Part shown: positions 16,662 to 24,764 of the stretch, piece by piece
Layout of the letters: the number at the start of each line of letters is the position of its first letter
How positions within the stretch are numbered: position 1 is the stretch's first letter
From: Butyrivibrio sp. INlla16
Lineage (GTDB): Bacteria; Bacillota; Clostridia; Lachnospirales; Lachnospiraceae
Reading direction: 5' to 3'
Length of the DNA stretch: 64,000 nt
NCBI RefSeq assembly: GCF_900104155.1
Contig: NZ_FMYB01000008.1
Span: forward strand, 1-64,000
Translations under genes and position numbers: made by a program
The notes under the pieces: generated by a model
What the model saw: only the letters and a program-made list of their open reading frames with translations
Database searches by the model: none
What the model was told of the DNA's origin: nothing

Positions 16662-17951
16662 ATGAACACACCTAAGGAATTAAGAATTGCAATCATCGGT
16701 TGCGGAATGATTTCACACCGTCACATGACAGTTATCGAGAACCTCAACAAGAGAGGACAGAATCTTCGCGTAGTAGCTGCTGCTGAAATCGACAAGGACA
16801 AGCTTATGGCTTGGGGCAAACAGTACGGCCTTTCAGAGGACTGCCTCTACCAGGATTTCAGAGAAATGCTTAAGAGAGACGACATCGATGAAGTAGAAGT
16901 TTGTGTACACAACAACCTTCATACATCTGTTGCAACAGCAGTTATGGCAGCAGGTTTTGACTGTTACTCAGAGAAGCCTATGTCAGCAAGCTATGCTGAT
17001 GCAAAGATTCTCTACGATGCTCAGAAGAAGTATGGTAAGAAGCTTGCTATCCAGATCAGCTCAATCTACAACCCTCAGACAAGAATTGCTAAGGAAATGA
17101 TCGCTGACGGAAAGCTTGGTAAGATCTACCATTGCAGATCAGTTGGACACAGACGTCAGGGACGTCCCGGCTATGATATGCCTTTCTTCAGCCGTGATTT
17201 CGTAGATCCTAACGTAGGCGTACACGGACCTCTTTTCGACCTTGGTATATATCACATTGCACAGATGCTCTATGTAATGGGCATGCCTGAGCTCGAGAGC
17301 GTATACGGAACAACAACTTGTGATTACTGGAGAGATAAGGCAATCGACGATGCAGTAGACTGCCACACACCTGTTGAAGATCTTTCAGTTGCAATCGCTC
17401 GCTTCAAAAACGGCCTTTCAATGGATATCTATGAAGACTGGGCTATTCACATGGATGAGATCGGAACAAGCTTCATCGCTGGTTCACTCGGCGGACTTAA
17501 GTTTACAGACGTTGACCAGACAGGTGGCCCTATGGCTGTTCCGGAAGGCGGACAGATCGTAGGCGGCGGTGCTCTTCAGAAGCCAAGACTTCAGTACTTT
17601 GGTGTTGATGAAAAGGGTCGCCTCTTTGATACAAAGCTTGAGTGTGCAATCGACGACGTTACAGGTATGCAGGAACTCGCTCTTCACCCTGAGATGGCTA
17701 TGTACAACGACAACCAGCTTCAGTGGTACTCATACCTCCGCGGAGATCTCACAGATGAGACAAGAATTGACTCACCCTATATCGCTATGCAGACAGCATT
17801 CCTGTCAGAGGGTGTTATGCTTTCAAATGAACTTGGCCGCAGCGTAACAGCTGAAGAAATCAAGAAGATGTCCAAGTCCATCGCTCTTCGTGAGCAGAAG
17901 ACAGACTTCGGCGTAATCACATACGACTTCGACGAGTACAAGCCCGAATAA
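16662..17951 (+). CDS. Gfo/Idh/MocA oxidoreductase, possible glycoside C3-oxidase (DgpA-like role)
   Basis: NAD(P)-dependent sugar dehydrogenase family, 429 residues. The Rossmann motif is IIGCGMIS (residues 11-18) and the family's EKP motif is at 104-106, followed by the alpha/beta substrate domain. Family members oxidise a sugar hydroxyl; in the gut C-glycoside systems of Dorea and Eubacterium cellulosolvens type, such an enzyme makes the 3-keto glycoside that is then split. Position supports that role: 69 bases after the TIM-barrel gene and before the alpha- and beta-subunit-like genes. GGGAGG precedes the ATG. An ordinary inositol- or sugar-dehydrogenase role remains possible. Confidence 0.82.
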   Translation: MNTPKELRIAIIGCGMISHRHMTVIENLNKRGQNLRVVAAAEIDKDKLMAWGKQYGLSEDCLYQDFREMLKRDDIDEVEVCVHNNLHTSVATAVMAAGFDCYSEKPMSASYADAKILYDAQKKYGKKLAIQISSIYNPQTRIAKEMIADGKLGKIYHCRSVGHRRQGRPGYDMPFFSRDFVDPNVGVHGPLFDLGIYHIAQMLYVMGMPELESVYGTTTCDYWRDKAIDDAVDCHTPVEDLSVAIARFKNGLSMDIYEDWAIHMDEIGTSFIAGSLGGLKFTDVDQTGGPMAVPEGGQIVGGGALQKPRLQYFGVDEKGRLFDTKLECAIDDVTGMQELALHPEMAMYNDNQLQWYSYLRGDLTDETRIDSPYIAMQTAFLSEGVMLSNELGRSVTAEEIKKMSKSIALREQKTDFGVITYDFDEYKPE

Positions 17952-17962
17952 AAAACACCTTA

Positions 17963-18009
17963 AGCCTTCTCCCCAAGGGAGAAGGTGGCACGAAGTGCCG
18001 GATGAGGGG
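17963..18009 (+). repeat. Palindromic intergenic repeat, copy 2
   Basis: CCTTCTCCC/GGGAGAAGG (17965-17985) and GGCAC-GAA-GTGCC (17987-17999), then GGATGAGGGG. It matches copy 1 at 11228 with compensating changes in the second stem. It sits inside the operon between two genes, so it does not end transcription there (no T tract). Confidence 0.85.
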
Positions 18010-18038
18010 ATATAACATTAAAGAAAGGAATATTCAAA

Positions 18039-18911
18039 ATGTATCAGTATAACAAAAAAGGCCCCAAGCGCGGCGTAGCTCTTTACAGCTATTCAGCAGA
18101 GTTTGGCCTTACCAAAACACTTGAAGACTGCTTCGAAGATCTCTATGACATGGGAGCTCATGGTATTGAGATTCTTGCAAATACACATATCGAAAACTAT
18201 CCTTATCCCACAGATGAGTGGGTTGAGAAATGGCATCATCTCTGCGAGAAGTATGAAATCGTTCCTGTTGAGTATGGTAACTGGATCGACAGCCACGTTC
18301 TCGGTGACAGAGATCTTACAACAGAAGAGTCTGTTGAGATGCTTAAGAGAGACATCCGTCTCGCACACCGCCTTGGTTTCACAGTTATGAGGACCAAGAT
18401 GCCCGTTATCAACGATCTTCTTGAGCCTGTTGATAACTGGAGAGAGATCATCAAGGGAGCACTTCCGCTTGCTGAGGAACTCGGAATCCAGATGTGCCCT
18501 GAGATTCACACACCTTCCAACCTGAAGGGCAAGCTTGTGACAGATTTCGTTGATTTCATAAAGGAGACAGGAACCAAGAACTTCGGACTTAACATTGACT
18601 TCTCTGTTTTCCGTACAGAGTTCAAGCCCGGTGAGTGGGTAGATCCCAACTTCACACCCAACAAGCCTGAGGATATCATCCCGCTTCTTCCTTACATTTA
18701 CTGCTGCCACGCTAAGTTCATCAACATGAGTGATGACTTTGAGGAGACAACAATTCCTTACCGCGAGGTTATCAAGGTAATGGCAGAAAACGGCTACGAA
18801 GGATATCTCCTTAGTGAGTATGAAGGTGCTGACAAGTATGACGATGGCTACGAAGTAGGCCAGACACTCAGAAAACACCACATCTTACTTAAGGATGTGC
18901 TTGGTGACTAA
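18039..18911 (+). CDS. C-glycoside deglycosidase alpha-subunit-like TIM-barrel protein
   Basis: Sugar phosphate isomerase/epimerase fold, 290 residues. It opens [20 protein letters not shown] and has candidate metal/catalytic residues Glu155 (CPEIHTP), Asp187 (NIDFS), His224 (CCHAKF) and Glu260 (LSEYEG). The CHAKF and SEYEG pair, and direct linkage to a DUF6379 gene 30 bases downstream, resemble the catalytic subunits of C-glycoside deglycosidases (DgpC/CarC/DfgA). Those remove the aglycone from 3-keto C-glycosides by metal-assisted deprotonation at C2. Start at 18039 follows AAAGGAA. Without the adjacent beta subunit it would only be called an isomerase/epimerase. Confidence 0.75.
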   Translation: MYQYNKKGPKRGVALYSYSAEFGLTKTLEDCFEDLYDMGAHGIEILANTHIENYPYPTDEWVEKWHHLCEKYEIVPVEYGNWIDSHVLGDRDLTTEESVEMLKRDIRLAHRLGFTVMRTKMPVINDLLEPVDNWREIIKGALPLAEELGIQMCPEIHTPSNLKGKLVTDFVDFIKETGTKNFGLNIDFSVFRTEFKPGEWVDPNFTPNKPEDIIPLLPYIYCCHAKFINMSDDFEETTIPYREVIKVMAENGYEGYLLSEYEGADKYDDGYEVGQTLRKHHILLKDVLGD

Positions 18912-18941
18912 TACCGATTTTCAGAGAAGGAGAGAAATACA

Positions 18942-19385
18942 ATGGAGAAACAGGTAATCCAGTCAGTTGGATTCAGAAATATAAAAGACGCAGAGGGCAA
19001 TGTTACAGGCTTCCAGTTCAAGGTAAGACTGCCCTATTACAGAGGAATTTTCCTTTCACAGCTTCGTCCCGGCACACTTTTCGTTGACGGTGAGAAGATC
19101 GAGAAGGAAAACATCACCTGGAACATCAAGGGTGAGGATTTCACAAACGAAGAGATGGCTTCAGACTTCCATACACATTGGATGACAACAGTTCCCGCTG
19201 TTCTGAAGGTTAAGAAGGAAGGCGGCCTTGCACAGGGTTATCACGACCTCAAGTATGGTTTCTGCTGGACATCATCTTATATGCCGCCCATCATCCAGGA
19301 CGGACTTGATCCCGACAAGGAGCCCATGGTTTACATGCCCGAGTTCGGTCATCACGTAAATGAGAGACGTCTTCTTATTGTTTAA
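18942..19385 (+). CDS. C-glycoside deglycosidase beta-subunit family protein (DUF6379)
   Basis: A 147-residue all-beta protein. VGFRNIKDAEGNVTGFQFKV, RLPYYRGIFLSQL, VDGEKI and the GGLAQGYHDLK turn match the small beta subunit (DUF6379/CGDB) known from C-glycoside deglycosidases such as DgpB and CarB. That subunit packs on the TIM-barrel subunit and is needed for activity. The SYMPP segment near residue 110 also fits the family. It ends the operon: AGAAGGAG before the ATG, a strong terminator 16 bases after the stop. DUF6379 genes also occur in less studied 3-keto O-glycoside pathways, so C- versus O-glycoside preference cannot be decided here. Confidence 0.82.
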   Translation: MEKQVIQSVGFRNIKDAEGNVTGFQFKVRLPYYRGIFLSQLRPGTLFVDGEKIEKENITWNIKGEDFTNEEMASDFHTHWMTTVPAVLKVKKEGGLAQGYHDLKYGFCWTSSYMPPIIQDGLDPDKEPMVYMPEFGHHVNERRLLIV

Positions 19386-19400
19386 TCTGTAAAATTTTGA

Positions 19401-19446
19401 GCGCTTCGATAGAGCTTACAGTAAGCTTTATCGGGGCGTTTTTTGC
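19401..19446 (+). terminator. Terminator ending the deglycosidase operon
   Basis: GCGCTTCGATAGAGCTTAC pairs with TAAGCTTTATCGGGGCG across a two-base loop and is followed by TTTTTTG. It is a long, strong stem. Confidence 0.9.
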
Positions 19447-19505
19447 GTAAAAATCTCCAAAATGTTACAATTAATATTCACCAATAAATTGAAAAGGATG
19501 TTTCT

Positions 19506-21914
19506 ATGAATTTTGATACATGCTCTTATGAAATAGTAAGACCGGAAAAGAATGAAAAGCACATAATTATGAGCCTGACGCTTCTTTTTGCAATTGAGGG
19601 AAGCGTTACCGTCAACGTGCTTGAAGATAGCTTCGTCCTTAACGAGGGTGATGTTGTCATGATTAATCCCGGTGTTGAGTACAGTTTTGGAGATGTGGGC
19701 GACTCCATTGTGGGACGTGCTCTTTTTTCCATGAAGATGATCGGAAGTGTAATGAAGGGCAAAAATGTGCTCTTTTACTGCAACTCGGTGGCTGATAAGA
19801 GTAAGTCCTACGAGGATTTAAGGAACATTTTTTACCATATGACGGAGGAGTATCTCTACGGATCGCGCCAGTCGGATTGCCGTATTGACAGCAATTTGTA
19901 CCTGATTCTTGATACTCTTATAGAGAACTATCAGACGCAGAACCTCAATGAAGCGCAGGGTAATCCTGACAACGACGTGCGTATGCAGCAGATGATGCAG
20001 TATATCATCGGCAATCTGGATCAGGAGGTCAATCTCACCGAACTTGCGGAGAGCATGTATGTATCTGCATCCACTCTTTCCAGAATTTTTAAGAAAAATA
20101 CAGGTGTGTACTTTGCTGACTATGTAACAAGATTAAGACTTCAGCAGTCACTTCTTTTGCTATCATCAACTGATCAGAACATGACGCAGATAGCGCTGTC
20201 CTGCGGTTTTACCAACTCTTCATCCTTTAACCGCGCCTTCAGAAAAGAGATGAATATGTCTCCTTCACAGTACCGTGAGCTTCACAGCGAGGATGCGAAG
20301 AAAGAGGAGGATGAGAAGAAGAAAATTGACGTTGAAATTAGGGAAAAGCTTGAGAACAACGTCGCTATTCATGGAAGCGCAGGAGTGTCTGACAGCATTT
20401 CGGTGGATTTATCCGAAAATGACGGTGAGGATTATGAAAAGATCTGGAACCGCATGCTTAATATAGGAAGTGTCAATGATCTGACACGTGCAAATATGCA
20501 GTATCACACTGAATATCTGCACGACAAGCTCAATTTTGATATGGCACGTATCTGGACACTTTTTTCAACAAAACTGATGATAACGGATGGCAGCGGAAGG
20601 AAAGCCTGCAATTTTAACATGGTGGATATTGCACTCGACTTCCTTGTAAGACATCACATCAAAGTATTTCTCAGCCTTGGCAGAAAGCCTGATATGGCGG
20701 CTATGTCCACGGGTGAGATATATAAAATGGACGACTATATTCCTTTTGTGTCCAGGAAGGCCTGGGAGACAGCCGTTTCGGAATTCTTCAATCATATAGT
20801 CGACAGATACGGACTTAAGGAAGTATCTGATTGGATTTTCGAGCTATCTTCCATACCGATTCTTCAGGAGGACAATATCAGATTATGGCAGGGGGATTCC
20901 TATTCCGTACAAGAGGCATACGATTTTCTGTATAAGACTGTTAAAAGGAAGATACCGGATGCAATGGTCGGCGGTTTCGGTGGAACGGTTGAGGATGACT
21001 GGGAGAAGCTTCGATCACTGTATTTGAGTCTCGTTGCAAAGGATGAGACGCCGGATTTTGTGTCCTTCCTGCTGTTCCCCTATGAGAATTCAGTTGATGA
21101 CGAAGGGAACTATGACAGGCGTGTATGCAAGGATCCTGAGAATGAACTGCGGCAGGTACGCCAGATAAGAGAGTTGATGGAACAGTCCGGATTATCGGAC
21201 AGCAAGCTTTTTATAACCGAGTGGAATATTTCTATTTCTAACAGAAACTATGTAAATGACAGCTGCTTCAGAGCTTCATATATAGCGGGCAGAGCTGAGA
21301 AGCTTCTCGGACATGTTGATGCACTTTCAATAATGAGCTCTACGGACTGGATCAGTAACTATATGGATACCACCGGACTTTTGAACGGAAGTATCGGACT
21401 TATATCCACTGACAGAATAAGGAAACCTGCTTATTATTCCTTTGCATTTTTGAATACTCTTGGTCATAAGCTTCTTGCGCACGGAGACCATTATATTATT
21501 ACGAAAACAGATAACGGAAGTATTAGAATGATGCTTTTCAATGATTCCTGGTTCTCTGCGGGATATTTCCTCGGACCTGAGGAAGTGCCGCTCGACAGGA
21601 TGAGTTCGGGCTCATATACTGTAGGACAGGCGCTTGATCTTTCAGTGACCATCAAACATTTGCAGGGTACCGGTAACTGGTATATAAAGAGGCGTATTCT
21701 TAACAGAAATCATGGAAGCATACTTGATGAGTGGCAGAAGTTCCAGTATGAGACAAGACTTACAAGAAATGATGTAAAATACCTTGAGTCAATAAGCGTT
21801 CCGAAGCTCACTTTGGAGAAGGCGGAGCTTGAGGATTCGGATCATTCGATTATGGTGAATGCCAGCCTTGAACCGCACGAAGTGTGCATGATTCATATCT
21901 TTTCAATGGATTAA
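19506..21914 (+). CDS. AraC-family regulator fused to an inactive GH39-like domain
   Basis: An 802-residue fusion. Residues 1-110 form a cupin-like domain, about 160-260 the AraC DNA-binding pair (TQIALSCGFTNSSSFNRAF), 262-300 a charged linker, and about 310-800 a TIM barrel plus beta domain resembling GH39 beta-xylosidases. The GH39 acid/base normally lies in FEVWNEP; here the segment reads FELSSIP (from Glu446), placing Ile450 where the acid should be. The nucleophile position is kept as Glu572 in TEWN. The domain is therefore probably a sugar-binding sensor rather than an enzyme. It starts after AAAGGATG and precedes the xylan-type transporter and glycosidase genes, which it likely controls in response to xylosides. 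Confidence 0.85.
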   Translation: MNFDTCSYEIVRPEKNEKHIIMSLTLLFAIEGSVTVNVLEDSFVLNEGDVVMINPGVEYSFGDVGDSIVGRALFSMKMIGSVMKGKNVLFYCNSVADKSKSYEDLRNIFYHMTEEYLYGSRQSDCRIDSNLYLILDTLIENYQTQNLNEAQGNPDNDVRMQQMMQYIIGNLDQEVNLTELAESMYVSASTLSRIFKKNTGVYFADYVTRLRLQQSLLLLSSTDQNMTQIALSCGFTNSSSFNRAFRKEMNMSPSQYRELHSEDAKKEEDEKKKIDVEIREKLENNVAIHGSAGVSDSISVDLSENDGEDYEKIWNRMLNIGSVNDLTRANMQYHTEYLHDKLNFDMARIWTLFSTKLMITDGSGRKACNFNMVDIALDFLVRHHIKVFLSLGRKPDMAAMSTGEIYKMDDYIPFVSRKAWETAVSEFFNHIVDRYGLKEVSDWIFELSSIPILQEDNIRLWQGDSYSVQEAYDFLYKTVKRKIPDAMVGGFGGTVEDDWEKLRSLYLSLVAKDETPDFVSFLLFPYENSVDDEGNYDRRVCKDPENELRQVRQIRELMEQSGLSDSKLFITEWNISISNRNYVNDSCFRASYIAGRAEKLLGHVDALSIMSSTDWISNYMDTTGLLNGSIGLISTDRIRKPAYYSFAFLNTLGHKLLAHGDHYIITKTDNGSIRMMLFNDSWFSAGYFLGPEEVPLDRMSSGSYTVGQALDLSVTIKHLQGTGNWYIKRRILNRNHGSILDEWQKFQYETRLTRNDVKYLESISVPKLTLEKAELEDSDHSIMVNASLEPHEVCMIHIFSMD

Positions 21915-21920
21915 AAGGGT

Positions 21921-21960
21921 GATGCAACGATGTTTGTCATTTGTTGCATCGCTCTTATTT
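21921..21960 (+). terminator. Terminator with GATGCAAC/GTTGCATC stem
   Basis: A perfect 8-bp stem (21921-21928 with 21943-21950) is followed by GCTCTTATTTTTT. It shares the GTTGCAT word with other terminators in the window. Confidence 0.65.
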
Positions 21961-22050
21961 TTTGGCCTGAAATATGAAACGTTTGCAGTAAATCGTGGAA
22001 TGTATAGCAAGAGAGAATTGCATATAAAAGATAAAGTATATACATAACAA

Positions 22051-22082
22051 ACGTGCACGTGTTTAACCCGTCCTTAAGGGTT
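22051..22082. promoter_or_regulatory. Operator-like palindrome before the symporter gene
   Basis: ACGTGCACGT (22051-22060) is a perfect 10-bp palindrome. It is followed by a small AACCC/GGGTT hairpin (22065-22082). It lies about 80 bases before the symporter start in the 224-base gap after the AraC-GH39 gene. This is a candidate site for a LacI-type or other dimeric regulator; not demonstrated. Confidence 0.35.
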
Positions 22083-22138
22083 AGGCAAACAAAAAACTTT
22101 TAACGCAATACTATATTTTTTTAGGAAGGTATAAAGGT

Positions 22139-23608
22139 ATGGGATCGAAATTTACATCCCATGACTTGGGAGGAAACGACAAAATGGTAAATCATGCTAC
22201 GACAGAGGCATCTGATGAGAGGGTGTTAACACCGGTAAACAATGCTTCGAACAATGAAAAAAAAGAAAAGACTAACTGGGTCACCGGTGGTTTCTACGCA
22301 ATGGGTGAGGTTGGCTGCCAGCTTTCATGGTATATGATCAACACCTACCTCACAATTTTCTACACAGATATCGTTGGATTATCAGCATCAGCTATATCAC
22401 TGATCTTCGTAATAGCTCGTGTTTGGGATGCTATCAACGATCCTATGATGGGTGCTATATGTGATAAGACAAAGACACGCTTCGGTAAGTTCCGTCCTTA
22501 CATCATGTTCTCACCTATTTTCCTGGCAATCTTTAACATACTTACATTTACAGTATTCCCGCTTCAGGGCGCTATGAAAGTTCTTGTATGCCTGATCTGC
22601 TACATCGGCGCAGGTATGGCTTACACAGCACTTTGCATCCCTTACCAGGGACTTGTAAACTTTATCGCAAGAGATTCACAGGTTCGTATGGACTATGCTT
22701 CTTGCAGAGGTATCGGTTCAGGTGCTATCAGCATGATTCTTTCAGCTGTTGCAATGCCTCTTATCCTTTACTTCGGTCACAGCGCAACGCCTACAGCTCA
22801 GGGTTATTTCAAGACAACTGTTCTTTTCTCACTGCTTCTTATCCCTGTTTGCCTCCTTTGCGCATGGAAGTGTAAGGAAGTTGCAGTTCCGAAGGAAGAG
22901 AACGTAAAGCCTACACCTATCAAGGAAGCTCTTCCTTATGTTATTAAAAACAAGAACATCATGATCACGGTTTTCTCTACATTCTCCGGTGCTATCGGTT
23001 GCATGGCTCGTATGTCAATGCTTACATTCTATGTAATCTATGTAATTGGAAATCCGATGATGATTTCACCTATCTTCACAACAATGACAGTTTGCCAGCT
23101 TCTTGGTAACCTGACACTTCCTTGGGGAACAAAGACATTCTCTAAGAAGGGCTACATGCTTCTTACAACATTCATCCAGGTTGCAGCACTTGTATTGCTC
23201 TTCCTTGTACCTGTAAACAACATGGCATTCATCCTTGCAGTTTCAGCAGTTATCGGTCTTACAATGGCTAATGCGAACATTGCACCCGGTATGATGTGCG
23301 ACTCTATCGAGTATGGCGACTGGAAGTATGGCGTACGTGAGGTTGGTCTTACATTCTCACTTGTAAGCTTCTCAGTTAAGCTTGCTACAGCAGTTACAGG
23401 TGTTGTAACAGTATCACTTCTTTCAGCTATCGGTTATGTTCCCAATGCAGAGCAGACTGAAGCAGTTAAGATCGGTATCAACGCACTTGTTAACCTTTTC
23501 CCTGCAGTAGTCATTGCTATTTCAGGTATCTCAGTTCTCTTCTATGATCTTACACCTAAGAAGATGAAGCAGATCTATGCTGAGCTTGATGCAAGAAAGA
23601 ACAAGTAA
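22139..23608 (+). CDS. GPH-family (MFS) sugar:cation symporter
   Basis: Membrane symporter of the XynP/UidB kind, 489 residues with about twelve spans. ARVWDAINDPMMGAICDKTKTRFGKFRPY carries the conserved Asp and loop of the family, and DSIEYGDWKYG the C-terminal signature. Two starts fit: ATG at 22139 after AGGAAGG, and ATG at 22184 after GGGAGG; the intervening residues are polar and either would leave the transporter complete. It is followed by esterase, GH43 and GH3 genes and so probably imports xylo-oligosaccharides. It shares the family, but not close identity, with the symporter at 5945. Confidence 0.9.
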   Translation: MGSKFTSHDLGGNDKMVNHATTEASDERVLTPVNNASNNEKKEKTNWVTGGFYAMGEVGCQLSWYMINTYLTIFYTDIVGLSASAISLIFVIARVWDAINDPMMGAICDKTKTRFGKFRPYIMFSPIFLAIFNILTFTVFPLQGAMKVLVCLICYIGAGMAYTALCIPYQGLVNFIARDSQVRMDYASCRGIGSGAISMILSAVAMPLILYFGHSATPTAQGYFKTTVLFSLLLIPVCLLCAWKCKEVAVPKEENVKPTPIKEALPYVIKNKNIMITVFSTFSGAIGCMARMSMLTFYVIYVIGNPMMISPIFTTMTVCQLLGNLTLPWGTKTFSKKGYMLLTTFIQVAALVLLFLVPVNNMAFILAVSAVIGLTMANANIAPGMMCDSIEYGDWKYGVREVGLTFSLVSFSVKLATAVTGVVTVSLLSAIGYVPNAEQTEAVKIGINALVNLFPAVVIAISGISVLFYDLTPKKMKQIYAELDARKNK

Positions 23609-23648
23609 TTTTTCAAAAACCTAATGGTAACGATTTTGGTATGTAATC

Positions 23649-23683
23649 GCGCCGGTATGTGAAAAGACATGCCGGCGCTTTTT
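23649..23683 (+). terminator. Terminator after the symporter
   Basis: GCGCCGGTATGT (23649-23660) pairs with ACATGCCGGCGC (23667-23678), and TTTTT follows. The stem is perfect. Confidence 0.92.
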
Positions 23684-23715
23684 ACTTACTTTCCGACATA
23701 ATGAAAGGAATCATT

Positions 23716-24750
23716 ATGAAAATAGAAACAATAACACTTAATAAAGAAAGAAACGTAACTTTAACCGCAATGATCCAGGATGTAGGCGGAGAATTCAGAG
23801 GAGTGACCAAGCGCCCTGCAGTATTTGTAATCCCGGGCGGCGGTTATATGTTTTGCTCCGACAGGGAAGCAGATCCGGTGGCACTTCCGTATCTCAAGGC
23901 TGGATATGATGCCTTTATTTTGAGATATTCTGTTAAAGAGGATTCAGCTTGGCCCAATCCTTTGAATGACTACGATCAGGCTATGGATTATATTAAGGAA
24001 AAAGCTGATGAGTGGAACGTAATGACTGATAAGATTGCAGTTATCGGCTTTTCAGCAGGCGGACACCTCGCGGGCGCAGCAGCGACAATGTCAAAGAACC
24101 GTCCCGCAGCAGCAATTCTTGGATATGCAGTTTTAAGAGAAGATACTGCACATGAGATTACAGACGGTCCTTCAATTGTGGATGCTGTTGATGAGAAGAC
24201 CTGCCCCTGTTTCTTGTTTGCAACAAGGACTGACAATGTGGTGCCAATCCAGAATACTATAGACATGATGAGTGCGCTGAATAAGTACAACACTTCCTTC
24301 GAGTGCCATGTCTATGACTATGGTCCGCACGGCTTCTCAACCTGCGATTCAAGTCTGGTATTTAAGAATGTGCTTATCACCGAGAGAGCTAAGAACTGGG
24401 TTGATGACAGTATCGGTTGGCTCCGCGATGTTCTTGGGGATTTTGATGAGACCGGTATTACAAAGCCTGTCTGCAAGGCGCATGTGACAGACGACGGTGA
24501 GCAGTGGCTCTCACTTGACTGCACACTTCAGAGAATCTTTGGTAATCCCGAGGCGGTTAAGGTGCTCTCTGACACTATCGACAGAATGCGAAAGGAGATT
24601 CCTCCCTTTGCCCCTGATCTCACCTTCGAAGACATGATGATGGGAGTCCTTGGAAAAATGAAGATGAGAGACCTTCTCGCAGAAAGAAATATTGATGTTG
24701 ATAAGTTTGACGAGATGGATGAGAAGCTTTCCAAGATACCTAATATTTGA
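23716..24750 (+). CDS. Alpha/beta-hydrolase esterase, probable acetyl-xylan or xylo-oligosaccharide esterase
   Basis: Esterase of 344 residues: oxyanion-hole motif VIPGGGYMF, nucleophile Ser113 in GFSAGGHLAG, acid region TRTDNVVP and catalytic His in GPHGFS. This arrangement is that of cytoplasmic acetylesterases in xylan loci (BD-FAE/AXE-like). The last 100 residues after the His contain an extra FEDMMMGVLGKMKMRDLL segment not needed for the fold. GAAAGGA precedes the ATG at 23716. The stop is 14 bases before the GH43 start, so the two are cotranscribed; it probably deacetylates imported oligosaccharides before GH43 and GH3 act. Confidence 0.8.
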   Translation: MKIETITLNKERNVTLTAMIQDVGGEFRGVTKRPAVFVIPGGGYMFCSDREADPVALPYLKAGYDAFILRYSVKEDSAWPNPLNDYDQAMDYIKEKADEWNVMTDKIAVIGFSAGGHLAGAAATMSKNRPAAAILGYAVLREDTAHEITDGPSIVDAVDEKTCPCFLFATRTDNVVPIQNTIDMMSALNKYNTSFECHVYDYGPHGFSTCDSSLVFKNVLITERAKNWVDDSIGWLRDVLGDFDETGITKPVCKAHVTDDGEQWLSLDCTLQRIFGNPEAVKVLSDTIDRMRKEIPPFAPDLTFEDMMMGVLGKMKMRDLLAERNIDVDKFDEMDEKLSKIPNI

Positions 24751-24764
24751 TGGGAGTAGTTACT

